Assembly: GCF_964340395.1 (NCBI RefSeq)
Contig: NC_135549.1
Location: 31,044,832-31,108,831 of the forward strand
DNA length: 64,000 bases
Direction: 5' to 3'
Source: Glandiceps talaboti
Taxonomy: Eukaryota > Hemichordata > Enteropneusta > Spengelidae
Shown here piece by piece: positions 15,901-31,500 of the stretch (position 1 is the stretch's first letter; each line of letters starts with the position of its first letter). The notes below the pieces were generated by a model. The model saw nothing but the letters and a program-made list of their open reading frames with translations. It had not been told where the DNA came from and ran no database searches. The position numbers and the translations under genes were made by a program.

Positions 15901-18900
15901 TATATTAAAATGAAATAATCCTTTTCCTTAGTAACATTTGTAAACAACTAACTTTGTTCTATTGCAATGTATGATGGTAATAGAATAGAATAATTTGATG
16001 ATAGAATGGTGATTATTCTACCTATATTAAAATGGAATAATCCTTTTCCTTAGTAACATTTGTAAACAACTAACTTTGTTCTATTGCAATGCATGATGGG
16101 AATAGAATAGAATAATTTGATGATAGAATGGTGATTATTCTACCTATATTAAAATGGAATAATCCTTCTCCTTAGTAACATTTGTAAACAACTTACTTTG
16201 TTCTATTGCAATTTAGGATTGCAATAGCATAGAATAATTTGATAGTAGAGTGGTGATTATTCTACCTATATTAAAATGGAATAATTCTTCTCCTTAGTAA
16301 CATTTGTAAACAACTAACTTTGTTCTATAGCAATGTATGATGGGAATAGAATAGAATAATTTGATGATAGAATGGTGATTATTCTACCTATATTAAAATC
16401 AAATAATCCTTCTTCTTAGTAACATTTGTAAACAACTAACTTTGTTCTATTGCAATGTATGATGGTAATAGCATAGAATAATTTGATAGTAGAGTGGTGA
16501 TTATTCTACCTATATTAAAATGGAATAATTCTTCTCCTTAGTAACATTTGTAAACAACTAACTTTGTTCTATTGCAGTGTATGGTGGGAATAGAATGGAA
16601 TAATTTGATGATAGAATGGTGATTATTCTACCTATATTAAAATGAAATAATCCTTTTCCTTAGTAACATTTGTAAACAACTAACTTTGTTCTATTGCAGT
16701 GTATGATGGGAATAGAATAGAATAATTTGATGATATAATGTGATTATTCTACCTATATTAAAATGAAATAATCCTTTTCCTTAGTAACATTTGTAAACAA
16801 CTAACTTTGTTCTATTGCAGTGTATGGTGAGAATAGAATAGAATAATTTGATAGTAGAGTGGTGATTGATCAACCTATATTAAAATGCAATAATCCTTCT
16901 CCTTAGTAACATTTGTAAACAACTAACTTTGTTCTATTGCAATGTATGATGGGAATAGAATAGAATATTTGATAGTACAGTGGTGATTGTTCAACATATA
17001 TTAAAATGGAATAATCCTTCTCCTTAGTAACATTTGTAAACAACTAACTTTGTTCTTATGCAGTGTATGGTGGGAATAGAATAGAATAATTTGATAGTTG
17101 AATGGTGGTTATTCTCCCTATATTAAAATGGAATGAATAATCCTTCTCCTTAGTAACATTTGTAAACAACTAACTTTGTTCTATTGCAGTGTATGGTGGG
17201 AATAGAATAGAATAATTTGATAGTAGAGTGGTGATTGTTCAACATATATTAAAATGAAATAATCCTTTTCCTTAGTAACATTTGTAAACAACTAACTTTG
17301 CTCTATTGCAATGTATGATGGGAATAGAATAGAATAATTTGATGATAGAATGGTGATTATTCTACCTATATTAAAATGGAATAATCCTTCTTCTTAGTAA
17401 CATTTGTAAACAACTAACTTTGTTCTATTGCAATGTATGATGGTAATAGCATAGAATAATTTGATAGTAGAGTGGTGATTATTCTACCTATATTAAAATG
17501 GAATAATTCTTCTCCTTAGTAACATTTGTAAACAACTAACTTTGTTCTATTGCAGTGTATGGTGGGAATAGAATGGAATAATTTGATGATAGAATGGTGA
17601 TTATTCTACCTATATTAAAATGAAATAATCCTTTTCCTTAGTAACATTTGTAAACAACTAACTTTGTTCTATTGCAGTGTATGATGGGAATAGAATAGAA
17701 TAATTTGATGATATAATGTGATTATTCTACCTATATTAAAATGAAATAATCCTTTTCCTTAGTAACATTTGTAAACAACTAACTTTGTTCTATTGCAGTG
17801 TATGGTGAGAATAGAATAGAATAATTTGATAGTAGAGTGGTGATTGATCAACCTATATTAAAATGGAATAATCCTTCTCCTTAGTAACATTTGTAAACAA
17901 CTAACTTTGTTCTATTGCAATGTATGATGGGAATAGAATAGAATATTTGATAGTACAGTGGTGATTGTTCAACATATATTAAAATGGAATAATCCTTCTC
18001 CTTAGTAACATTTGTAAACAACTAACTTTGTTCTTATGCAGTGTATGGTGGGAATAGAATAGAATAATTTGATAGTTGAATGGTGGTTATTCTCCCTATA
18101 TTAAAATGGAATGAATAATCCTTCTCCTTAGTAACATTTGTAAACAACTAACTTTGTTCTATTGCAGTGTATGGTGGGAATAGAATAGAATAATTTGATA
18201 GTAGAGTGGTGATTGTTCAACATATATTAAAATGGAATAATCCTTCTCCTTAGTAACATTTGTAAACAACTAACTTTGTTCTATTGCAGTGTATGATGGT
18301 AATAGAATAGAATAATTTGATGATAGAATGGTGATTATTCTACCTATATTAAAATGGAATAATCCTTCTCCTTAGTAATATTTGTAAACAACTAACTTTT
18401 TTCTATTGTAGTGTATGGTGGGAATAGAATAGAATAATTTGATAGTAGAGTGGTGATTGTTCATCATATATTAAAATGGAATAATCCTTCTCCTTAGTAA
18501 CATTTGTAAACAACTCACTTTGTTCTATTGCAATGTATGATGCTAATAGTATAGAATAATTTGATAGTAGAATGGTGATTATTCTACCTATATTAAAATG
18601 AAATAATCCTTCTCCTTAGTAACATTTGTAAACAACTAACTTTGCTCTATTGCAATGTATGATGGGAATAGAATAGAATAATTTGATGATAGAATGGTGA
18701 TTATTCTACCTATATTAAAATGGAATAATCGTTCTCCTTAGTAACATTTGTAAACAACTTACTTTGTTCTATTGCAATGTATGATGGTAATAGCATAGAA
18801 TAATTTGATAGTAGAGTGGTGATTATTCTACCTATATTAAAATGGAATAATCCTTCTCCTTAGTAACATTTGTAAACAACTAACTTTGTTCTATTGCAAT

Positions 18901-19500
18901 GTATATATGATGGTAATAGCATAGAATAATTTGATAGTAGAGTGGTGATTATTCTACCTATATTAAAATGGAATAATTCTTCTCCTTAGTAACATTTGTA
19001 AACAACTAACTTTGTTCTATTGCAGTGTATGATGGTAATAGCATAGAATAATTTGATAGTAGAGTGGTGATTATTCTACCTATATTAAAATGGAATAATC
19101 CTTCTCCTTAGTAACATTTGTAAACAGCTAACTTTGTTCTATTGCAATGTATGATGGTAATAGAATAGAATAATTTGATTATAGAATGGTGATTATTCTA
19201 CCTATATTAAAATGGAATAATCCTTCTCCTTAGTAACATTTGTAAACAACTAACTTTGTTCTATTGCAATGTATGATGGTAATAGCATAGAATAATTTGA
19301 TAGTAGAGTGGTGATTATTCTACCTATATTAAAATGGAATAATTCTTCTCCTTAGTAACATTTGTAAACAACTAACTTTGTTCTATTGCAGTGTATGATG
19401 GGAATAGAATCGAATAATTTGATAGTAGAGTGGTGATTATTCTACCTATATTAAAATGGAATAATCCTTCTCCTTAGTAACATTTGTAAACAGCTAACTT
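12911..19500 (+). repeat. Higher-order blocks of 3302 bp with nested 978-bp duplication
   Basis: Marker ttaggattgc lies at 12911 and 16213 (3302 bp apart). The deletion variant atataatgtg lies at 13431, 14409, 16733 and 17711: spacings 978, 2324 and 978, and 3302 between first and third. A 978-bp (8-monomer) duplication therefore existed before the 3302-bp (27-monomer) block was copied. Further right, other markers give other sizes, for example 2438 bp between atttgataga at 30251 and 32689, and 2681 bp between gtattgcaatgtatgatg at 26809 and 29490. Confidence 0.8.
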
Positions 19501-22500
19501 TGTTCTATTGCAATGTATGATGGTAATAGAATAGAATAATTTGTTGATAGAATGGTGATTATTCTACCTATATTAAAATGGAATAATCCTTCAACTTAGT
19601 AACATTTGTAAACAACTAACTTTATTCTATTGCAATGTATGATGGTAATAGCATAGAATAATTTGATAGTAGAGTGGTGATTATTCTACCTATATTAAAA
19701 TGAAATAATTCTTTTCCTTAGTAACATTTGTAAACAACTAACTTTGTTCTATTGCAGTGTATGGTGAGAATAGAATAGAATAATTTGATAGTTGAATGGT
19801 GGTTATTCTACCTATATTAATATGGAATGAATAATCCTTCTCCTTAGTAACATTTGTAAACAACTAACTTTGTTCCATTGCAGTGTATGGTGGGAATAGA
19901 GTAGAGTAATTTGATGATAGAATGGTGATTATTCTACCTATATTAAAATGGAATAATCCTTCTCCTTAGTAACATTTGTAAACAACTAACTTTGTTCTAT
20001 TGCAATGTATGATGGTAATAGAATAGAATAATTTGATGATAGAATGGTGATTATTCTACCTATATTAAAATGAAATAATCCTTATCCTTGGTAACATTTG
20101 TAAACAACTTACTTTGTTCTATTGCAATGTATGATGGTAATAGCATAGAATAATTTGATAGTAGAGTGGTGATTTTTCTACCTATATTAAAATGGAATAA
20201 TCCTTCTCCTTAGTAACATTTGTAAAAGACTAACTTTGTTCTATTGCAATGTATGATGGGAATAGAATAGAATATTTGATAGTACAGTGGTGATTGTTCA
20301 ACATATATTAAAATGGAATAATCCTTCTCCTTAGTAACATTTGTAAACAACTAACTTTGTTCTATTGCAGTGTATGATGGGAATAGAATAGAATAATTTG
20401 ATGATAGAATGGTGATTATTCTACCTATATTAAAATGGAATAATCCTTCTCCTTAGTAACATTTGTAAACAACTAACTTTGTTCTATTGCAATGTATGAT
20501 GGTAATAGAATAGAATAATTTGATGATAGAATGGTGATTATTCTACCTATATTAAAATGGAATAATCCTTCTCCTTAGTAACATTTGTAAACGGTTAACT
20601 TTGTTCTATTGCAATGGTAATAGAATAGAATAATTTGATGGTAGAATGGTGATTATTCTACCTATATTAAAATGGAATAATCCTTCTCCTTAGTAACATT
20701 TGTAAACAACTAATTTTATTCTATTGCAATGTATGATGGTAATAGCATAGAATAATTTGATAGTAGAGTGGTGATTATTCTACCTATATTAAAATGGAAT
20801 AATCCTTCTCCTTAGTAACATTTGTAAACAACTAACTTTGTTCTATTGCAATGTATGATGGTAATAGCATAGAATAATTTGATAGTAGAGTGGTGATTAT
20901 TCTACCTATATTAAAATGGAATAATTCTTCTCCTTAGTAACATTTGTAAACAACTAACTTTGTTCTATTGCAGTGTATGATGGGAATAGAATCAAATAAT
21001 TTGATAGTAGAGTGGTGATTATTCTACCTATATTAAAATGGAATAATCCTTCTCCTTAGTAACATTTGTAAACAGCTAACTTTGTTCTATTGCAATGTAT
21101 GATGGTAATAGAATAGAATAATTTGTTGATAGAATGGTGATTATTCTACCTATATTAAAATGGAATAATCCTTCAACTTAGTAACATTTGTAAACAACTA
21201 ACTTTATTCTATTGCAATGTATGATGGTAATAGCATAGAATAATTTGATAGTAGAGTGGTGATTATTCTACCTATATTAAAATGAAATAATTCTTTTCCT
21301 TAGTAACATTTGTAAACAACTAACTTTGTTCTATTGCAGTGTATGGTGAGAATAGAATAGAATAATTTGATAGTTGAATGGTGGTTATTCTACCTATATT
21401 AATATGGAATGAATAATCCTTCTCCTTAGTAACATTTGTAAACAACTAACTTTGTTCCATTGCAGTGTATGGTGGGAATAGAGTAGAGTAATTTGATGAT
21501 AGAATGGTGATTATTCTACCTATATTAAAATGGAATAATCCTTCTCCTTAGTAACATTTGTAAACAACTAACTTTGTTCTATTGCAATGTATGATGGTAA
21601 TAGAATAGAATAATTTGATGATAGAATGGTGATTATTCTACCTATATTAAAATGAAATAATCCTTATCCTTGGTAACATTTGTAAACAACTAACTTTGTT
21701 CTATTGCAATGTATGATGGTAATAGCATAGAATAATTTGATGATAGAATGGTGATTATTCTACCTATATTAAAATGAAATAATCCTTATCCTTAGTAACA
21801 TTTGTAAACAACTAACTTTGTTCTATTGCAATGTATGATGGTAATAGAATAGAATAATTTGATAGTAGAGTGGTGATTATTCTACCTATATTAAAATGAA
21901 ATAATCCTTATCCTTGGTAACATTTGTAAACAACTTACTTTGTTCTATTGCAATGTATGATGGTAATAGCATAGAATAATTTGATAGTAGAGTGGTGATT
22001 TTTCTACCTATATTAAAATGGAATAATCCTTCTCCTTAGTAACATTTGTAAAAGACTAACTTTGTTCTATTGCAATGTATGATGGGAATAGAATAGAATA
22101 TTTGATAGTACAGTGGTGATTGTTCAACATATATTAAAATGGAATAATCCTTCTCCTTAGTAACATTTGTAAACAACTAACTTTGTTCTATTGCAGTGTA
22201 TGATGGGAATAGAATAGAATAATTTGATGATAGAATGGTGATTATTCTACCTATATTAAAATGGAATAATCCTTCTCCTTAGTAATATTTGTAAACAACT
22301 AACTTTTTTCTATTGTAGTGTATGGTGGGAATAGAATAAAATAATTTGATAGTAGAGTGGTGATTATTCTACCTATATTAAAATGGAATAATCCTTCTCC
22401 TTAGTAACATTTGTAAACAACTAACTTTGTTCTATTGCAATGTATGATGGTAATAGAATAGAATAATTTGATGATAGAATGGTGATTATTCTACCTATAT

Positions 22501-25500
22501 TAAAATGGAATAATCCTTCTCCTTAGTAACATTTGTAAACGGTTAACTTTGTTCTATTGCAATGGTAATAGAATAGAATAATTTGATGGTAGAATGGTGA
22601 TTATTCTACCTATATTAAAATGGAATAATCCTTCTCCTTAGTAACATTTGTAAACAACTAATTTTATTCTATTGCAATGTATGATGGTAATAGCATAGAA
22701 TAATTTGATAGTAGAGTGGTGATTATTCTACCTATATTAAAATGAAATAATCCTTTTCCTAAGTAACATTTGTAAACAACTAACTTTGTTCTATTGCAAT
22801 GTATGATGGGAATAGAATAGAATAATTTGATGATAGAATGGTGATTATTCTACCTATATTAAAATGGAATAATCCTTCTCCTTAGTAACATTTGTAAACA
22901 ACTTACTTTGTTCTATTGCAATGTATGATTGTAATAGCATAGAATAATTTGATAGTAGAGTGGTGATTATTCTACCTATATTAAAATGGAATAATTCTTC
23001 TCCTTAGTAACATTTGTAAACAACTAACTTTGTTCTATAGCAATGTATGATGGTAATAGCATAGAATAATTTGATAGTAGAGTGGTGATTATTCAACATA
23101 TATTAAAATGGAATAATTCTTCTCCTTAGTAACATTTGTAAACAACTAACTTTGTTCTATTGCAGTGTATGATGGGAATAGAATAGAATAATTTGATGAT
23201 ATAATGGTGATTATTCTACCTATATTAAAATGAAATAATCCCTTTCCTTAATAACATTTGTAAACAACTAGCTTTGTTCTATTGCAGTGTATGGTGAGAA
23301 TAGAATAGAATAATTTGATAGTAGAGTGGTGATTCTTCAACATATATTAAAATGGAATAATTCTTCTCCTTAGTAACATTTGTAAACAACTAACTTTGTT
23401 GTATTGCAATGTATGATGTTAATAGAATAGAATAATTTGATGATAGAATGGTGATTATTCTACCTATATTAAAATGAAATAATCCTTCTCCTTAGTAACA
23501 TTTGTAAACAACTTTGTTCTATTGCAATGTATGATGGGAATAGAATAGAATATTTGATAGTACAGTGGTGATTGTTCAACATATATTAAAATGGAATAAT
23601 TCTTATCCTTAGTAACATTTGTAAACAACTAACGTTGTTCTATTGCAATGTATGATGGTAATAGAATAGAATAATTTGATGATAGAATGGTGATTATTCT
23701 ACCTATATTAAAATGAAATAATCCTTTTCCTTAGTAACATTTGTAAACAACTAACTTTGCTCTATTGCAATGTATGATGGGAATAGAATAGAATAATTTG
23801 ATGATAGAATGGTGATTATTCTACCTATATTAAAATGGAATAATCCTTTTCCTTAGTAACATTTGTAAACAACTTACTTTGTTCTATTGCAATGTATGAT
23901 GGTAATAGCATAGAATAATTTGATAGTAGAGTGGTGGTTATTCTACCTATATTAAAATGGAATAATCCTTCTCCTCAGTAACATTTGTAAACAACTAACT
24001 TTGTTCTATTGCAGTGTATGGTGGGAATAGAATAGAATAATTTGATAGTAGAGTGGTGATTGTTCAACATATATTAAAATGGAATAATCCTTCTCCTTAG
24101 TAACATTTGTAAACAACTTACTTTGTTCTATTGCAATGTATGATGGTAATAGAATAGAATAATTTGATAGTAGAATGGTGATTATTCTACCTATATTAAA
24201 ATGGAATAATTCTTCTCCTTAGTAACATTTGTAAACAACTAACTTTGTTCTATTGCAGTGTATGATGGGAATAGAATAGAATAATTTGATGATATAATGG
24301 TGATTATTCTACCTATATTAAAATGAAATAATCCTTTTCCTTAGTAACATTTGTAAACAACTAACTTTGTTCTATTGCAGTGTATGGTGGGAATAGAATA
24401 GAATAATTTGATAGTAGAGTGGTGATTGTTCAACATATATTAAAATGGAATAATCCTTCTCCTTAGTAACATTTGTAAACAACTTACTTTGTTCTATTGC
24501 AATGTATGATGGTAATAGCATAGAATAATTTGATAGTAGAGTGGTGATTATTCTACCTATATTAAAATGGAATAATTCTTCTCCTTAGTAACATTTGTAA
24601 ACAACTAACTTTGTTCTATTGCAGTGTATGGTGGGAATAGAATAGAATAATTTGATAGTAGAATGGTGATTATTCTACCTATATTAAAATGAAATAATCC
24701 TTTTCCTTAGTAACATTTGTAAACAACTAACTTTGTTCTATTGCAGTGTATGGTGGGAATAGAATAGAATAATTTCATAGTAGAGTGGTGATTGTTCAAC
24801 ATATATTAAAATGGAATAATCCTTCTCCTTAGTAACATTTGTAAACAACTAACTTTGTTCTATTGCAGTGTATGATGGGAATATAATAGAATAATTTGAT
24901 AGTAGAGTGGTGATTGATCAACCTATATTAAAATGGAATAATCCTTCTCCTTAGTAACATTTGTAAACAACTAACTTTGTTCTATTGCAATGTATGATGG
25001 TAATAGAATAGAATAATTTGATGATAGAATGGTGATTATTCTACCTATATTAAAATGGAATAATCCTTCTCCTTAGTAACATTTGTAAACGGTTAACTTT
25101 GTTCTATTGCAATGGTAATAGAATAGAATAATTTGATGGTAGAATGGTGATTATTCTACCTATATTAAAATGGAATAATCCTTCTCCTTAGTAACATTTG
25201 TAAACAACTAATTTTATTCTATTGCAATGTATGATGGTAATAGCATAGAATAATTTGATAGTAGAGTGGTGATTATTCTACCTATATTAAAATGAAATAA
25301 TCCTTTTCCTTAGTAACATTTGTAAACAACTAACTTTGTTCTATTGCAGTGTATGGTGGGAATAGAATAGAATAATTTGATAGTTGAATGGTGGTTATTC
25401 TACCTATATTAAAATGGAATGAATAATCCTTCTCCTTAGTAACATTTGTAAACAACTAACTTTGTTCTATTGCAATGTATGATGGTAATAGAATAGAATA

Positions 25501-28500
25501 ATTTGATGATAGAATGGTGATTATTCTACCTATATTAAAATGGAATAATCCTTTTCCTTAGTAACATTTGTAAACAACTAACTTTGTTCTATTGCAATGT
25601 ATGATGGGAATAGAATAGAATAATTTGATGATAGAATGGTGATTATTCTACCTATATTAAAATGGAATAATCCTTTTCCTTAGTAACATTTGTAAACAAC
25701 TAACTTTGTTCTATTGCAGTGTATGGTGGGAATAGAATAGAATAATTTGATAGTAGAGTGGTGATTGTTCAACATATATTAAAATGGAATAATCCTTCTC
25801 CTTAGTAACATTTGTAAACAACTAACTTTGTTCTATTGCAGTGTATGGTGGGAATATAATAGAATAATTTGATAGTAGAGTGGTGATTATTCTACCTATA
25901 TTAAAATGGAATAATTCTTCTCCTTAGTAACATTTGTAAACAACTTACTTTGTTCTATTGCAATGTATGATGGTAATAGAATAGAAAAATTTGATGATAG
26001 AATGGTGATTATTCTACCTATATTAAAATGAAATAATCCTTTTCCTTAGTAACATTTGTAAACAACTAACTTTGTTCTATTGCAATGTATGATGGTAATA
26101 GAATAGAATAATTTGATGATAGAATGGTGATTATTCTACCTATATTAAAATGAAATAATCCTTTTCCTAAGTAACATTTGTAAACAACTAACTTTGTTCT
26201 ATTGCAATGTATGATGGGAATAGAATAGAATAATTTGATGATAGAATGGTGATTATTCTACCTATATTAAAATGGAATAATCCTTCTCCTTAGTAACATT
26301 TGTAAACAACTTACTTTGTTCTATTGCAATGTATGATTGTAATAGCATAGAATAATTTGATAGTAGAGTGGTGATTATTCTACCTATATTAAAATGGAAT
26401 AATTCTTCTCCTTAGTAACATTTGTAAACAACTAACTTTGTTCTATAGCAATGTATGATGGTAATAGCATAGAATAATTTGATAGTAGAGTGGTGATTAT
26501 TCAACATATATTAAAATGGAATAATTCTTCTCCTTAGTAACATTTGTAAACAACTAACTTTGTTCTATTGCAGTGTATGATGGGAATAGAATAGAATAAT
26601 TTGATGATATAATGGTGATTATTCTACCTATATTAAAATGAAATAATCCCTTTCCTTAGTAACATTTGTAAACAACTAGCTTTGTTCTATTGCAGTGTAT
26701 GGTGAGAATAGAATAGAATAATTTGATAGTAGAGTGGTGATTCTTCAACATATATTAAAATGGAATAATTCTTCTCCTTAGTAACATTTGTAAACAACTA
26801 ACTTTGTTGTATTGCAATGTATGATGTTAATAGAATAGAATAATTTGATGATATAATGGTGATTATTCTACCTATATTAAAATGAAATAATCCTTTTCCT
26901 TAGTAACATTTGTAAACAACTAACTTTGTTCTATTGCAGTGTATGGTGGGAATAGAATAGAATAATTTGATAGTAGAGTGGTGATTGTTCAACATATATT
27001 AAAATGGAATAATCCTTCTCCTTAGTAACATTTGTAAACAACTTACTTTGTTCTATTGCAATGTATGATGGTAATAGCATAGAATAATTTGATAGTAGAG
27101 TGGTGATTATTCTACCTATATTAAAATGGAATAATTCTTCTCCTTAGTAACATTTGTAAACAACTAACTTTGTTCTATTGCAGTGTATGGTGGGAATAGA
27201 ATAGAATAATTTGATAGTAGAATGGTGATTATTCTACCTATATTAAAATGAAATAATCCTTTTCCTTAGTAACATTTGTAAACAACTAACTTTGTTCTAT
27301 TGCAGTGTATGGTGGGAATAGAATAGAATAATTTCATAGTAGAGTGGTGATTGTTCAACATATATTAAAATGGAATAATCCTTCTCCTTAGTAACATTTG
27401 TAAACAACTAACTTTGTTCTATTGCAGTGTATGATGGGAATATAATAGAATAATTTGATAGTAGAGTGGTGATTGATCAACCTATATTAAAATGGAATAA
27501 TCCTTCTCCTTAGTAACATTTGTAAACAACTAACTTTGTTCTATTGCAATGTATGATGGTAATAGAATAGAATAATTTGATGATAGAATGGTGATTATTC
27601 TACCTATATTAAAATGGAATAATCCTTCTCCTTAGTAACATTTGTAAACGGTTAACTTTGTTCTATTGCAATGGTAATAGAATAGAATAATTTGATGGTA
27701 GAATGGTGATTATTCTACCTATATTAAAATGGAATAATCCTTCTCCTTAGTAACATTTGTAAACAACTAATTTTATTCTATTGCAATGTATGATGGTAAT
27801 AGCATAGAATAATTTGATAGTAGAGTGGTGATTATTCTACCTATATTAAAATGAAATAATCCTTTTCCTTAGTAACATTTGTAAACAACTAACTTTGTTC
27901 TATTGCAGTGTATGGTGGGAATAGAATAGAATAATTTGATAGTTGAATGGTGGTTATTCTACCTATATTAAAATGGAATGAATAATCCTTCTCCTTAGTA
28001 ACATTTGTAAACAACTAACTTTGTTCTATTGCAATGTATGATGGTAATAGAATAGAATAATTTGATGATAGAATGGTGATTATTCTACCTATATTAAAAT
28101 GGAATAATCCTTTTCCTTAGTAACATTTGTAAACAACTAACTTTGTTCTATTGCAATGTATGATGGGAATAGAATAGAATAATTTGATGATAGAATGGTG
28201 ATTATTCTACCTATATTAAAATGGAATAATCCTTTTCCTTAGTAACATTTGTAAACAACTAACTTTGTTCTATTGCAGTGTATGGTGGGAATAGAATAGA
28301 ATAATTTGATGATAGAATGGTGATTATTCTACCTATATTAAAATGAAATAATCCTTTTCCTTGGTAACATTTGTAAACAACTTACTTAGTTCTATTGCAA
28401 TGTATGATGGTAATAGCATAGAATAATTTGATAGTAGAGTGGTGATTATTCTACCTATATTAAAATGGAATAATCCTTCTCCTTAGTAACATTTGTAAAC

Positions 28501-31500
28501 AACTAACTTTGTTCTATTACAATGTATGATGGTAATAGCGTAGAATAATTTGATAGTAGAGTGGTGATTATTCTACCTATATTAAAATGGAATAATTCTT
28601 CTCCTTAGTAACATTTGTAAACAACTTACTTTGTTCTATTGCAATGTATGATGGTAATAGAATAGAAAAATTTGATGATAGAATGGTGATTATTCTACCT
28701 ATATTAAAATGAAATAATCCTTTTCCTTAGTAACATTTGTAAACAACTAACTTTGTTCTATTGCAATGTATGATGGTAATAGAATAGAATAATTTGATGA
28801 TAGAATGGTGATTATTCTACCTATATTAAAATGAAATAATCCTTTTCCTAAGTAACATTTGTAAACAACTAACTTTGTTCTATTGCAATGTATGATGGGA
28901 ATAGAATAGAATAATTTGATGATAGAATGGTGATTATTCTACCTATATTAAAATGGAATAATCCTTCTCCTTCGTAACATTTGTAAACAACTTACTTTGT
29001 TCTATTGCAATGTATGATTGTAATAGCATAGAATAATTTGATAGTAGAGTGGTGATTATTCTACCTATATTAAAATGGAATAATTCTTCTCCTTAGTAAC
29101 ATTTGTAAACAACTAACTTTGTTCTATAGCAATGTATGATGGTAATAGCATAGAATAATTTGATAGTAGAGTGGTGATTATTCAACATATATTAAAATGG
29201 AATAATTCTTCTCCTTAGTAACATTTGTAAACAACTAACTTTGTTCTATTGCAGTGTATGATGGGAATAGAATAGAATAATTTGATGATATAATGGTGAT
29301 TATTCTACCTATATTAAAATGAAATAATCCCTTTCCTTAGTAACATTTGTAAACAACTAGCTTTGTTCTATTGCAGTGTATGGTGAGAATAGAATAGAAT
29401 AATTTGATAGTAGAGTGGTGATTCTTCAACATATATTAAAATGGAATAATTCTTCTCCTTAGTAACATTTGTAAACAACTAACTTTGTTGTATTGCAATG
29501 TATGATGTTAATAGAATAGAATAATTTGATGATAGAATGGTGATTATTCTACCTATATTAAAATGAAATAATCCTTCTCCTTAGTAACATTTGTAAACAA
29601 CTTTGTTCTATTGCAATGTATGATGGGAATAGAATAGAATATTTGATAGTACAGTGGTGATTGTTCAACATATATTAAAATGGAATAATTCTTATCCTTA
29701 GTAACATTTGTAAACAACTAACGTTGTTCTATTGCAATGTATGATGGTAATAGAATAGAATAATTTGATGATAGAATGGTGATTATTCTACCTATATTAA
29801 AATGAAATAATCCTTTTCCTTAGTAACATTTGTAAACAACTAACTTTGCTCTATTGCAATGTATGATGGGAATAGAATAGAATAATTTGATGATAGAATG
29901 GTGATTATTCTACCTATATTAAAATGGAATAATCCTTTTCCTTAGTAACATTTGTAAACAACTTACTTTGTTCTATTGCAATGTATGATGGTAATAGCAT
30001 AGAATAATTTGATGATAGAATGGTGATTATTCTACCTATATTAAAATGGAATAATCCTTTTCCTTAGTAACATTTGTAAACAACTTACTTTGTTCTATTG
30101 CAATGTATGATGGTAATAGCATAGAATAATTTGATGATAGAATGGTGATTATTCTACCTATATTAAAATGGAATAATCCTTTTCCTTAGTAACATTTGTA
30201 AACAACTTACTTTGTTCTATTGCAATGTATGATGGGAATAGAATAGAATAATTTGATAGAAGAGTGGTGATTATTCTACCTATATTAAAATGGAATAATT
30301 CTTCTCCTTAGTAACATTTGTAAACAACTAACTTTGTTCTATTGCAGTGTATGATGGGAATAGAATAGAATAATTTGATGATATAATGGTGATTATTCTA
30401 CCTATATTAAAATGAAATAATCCTTTTCCTTAGTAACATTTGTAAACAACTAACTTTGTTCTATTGCAGTGTATGGTGGGAATAGAATAGAATAATTTGA
30501 TAGTAGAGTGGTGATTGTTCAACATATATTAAAATGGAATAATCCTTCTCCTTAGTAACATTTGTAAACAACTTACTTTGTTCTATTGCAATGTATGATG
30601 GTAATAGCATAGAATAATTTGATAGTAGAGTGGTGATTATTCTACCTATATTAAAATGGAATAATTCTTCTCCTTAGTAACATTTGTAAACAACTAACTT
30701 TGTTCTATTGCAGTGTATGGTGGGAATAGAATAGAATAATTTGATAGTAGAATGGTGATTATTCTACCTATATTAAAATGAAATAATCCTTTTCCTTAGT
30801 AACATTTGTAAACAACTAACTTTGTTCTATTGCAGTGTATGGTGGGAATAGAATAGAATAATTTCATAGTAGAGTGGTGATTGTTCAACCTATATTAAAA
30901 TGGAATAATCCTTCTCCTTAGTAACATTTGTAAACAACTAACTTTGTTCTATTGCAGTGTATGATGGGAATATAATAGAATAATTTGATAGTAGAGTGGT
31001 GATTGATCAACCTATATTAAAATGGAATAATCCTTCTCCTTAGTAACATTTGTAAACAACTAACTTTGTTCTATTGCAATGTATGATGGGAATAGAATGG
31101 AATATTTGATAGTACAGTGGGGATTGTTCAACATATATTAAAATGGAATAATTCTTCTCCTTAGTAACATTTGTAAACAACTAACTTTGTTCTATTGCAA
31201 TGTATGATGGTAATAGAATAGAATAATTTGATGATAGAATGGTGATTATTCTACCTATATTAAAATGAAATAATCCTTTTCCTTAGTAACATTTGTAAAC
31301 AACTAACTTTGCTCTATTGCAATGTATGATGGGAATAGAATAGAATAATTTGATGATAGAATGGTGATTATTCTACCTATATTAAAATGGAATAATCCTT
31401 CTCCTTAGTAACATTTGTAAACAACTTACTTTGTTCTATTATAATGTATGATGGTAATAGCATAGAATAATTTGATAGTAGAGTGGTGATTATTCTACCT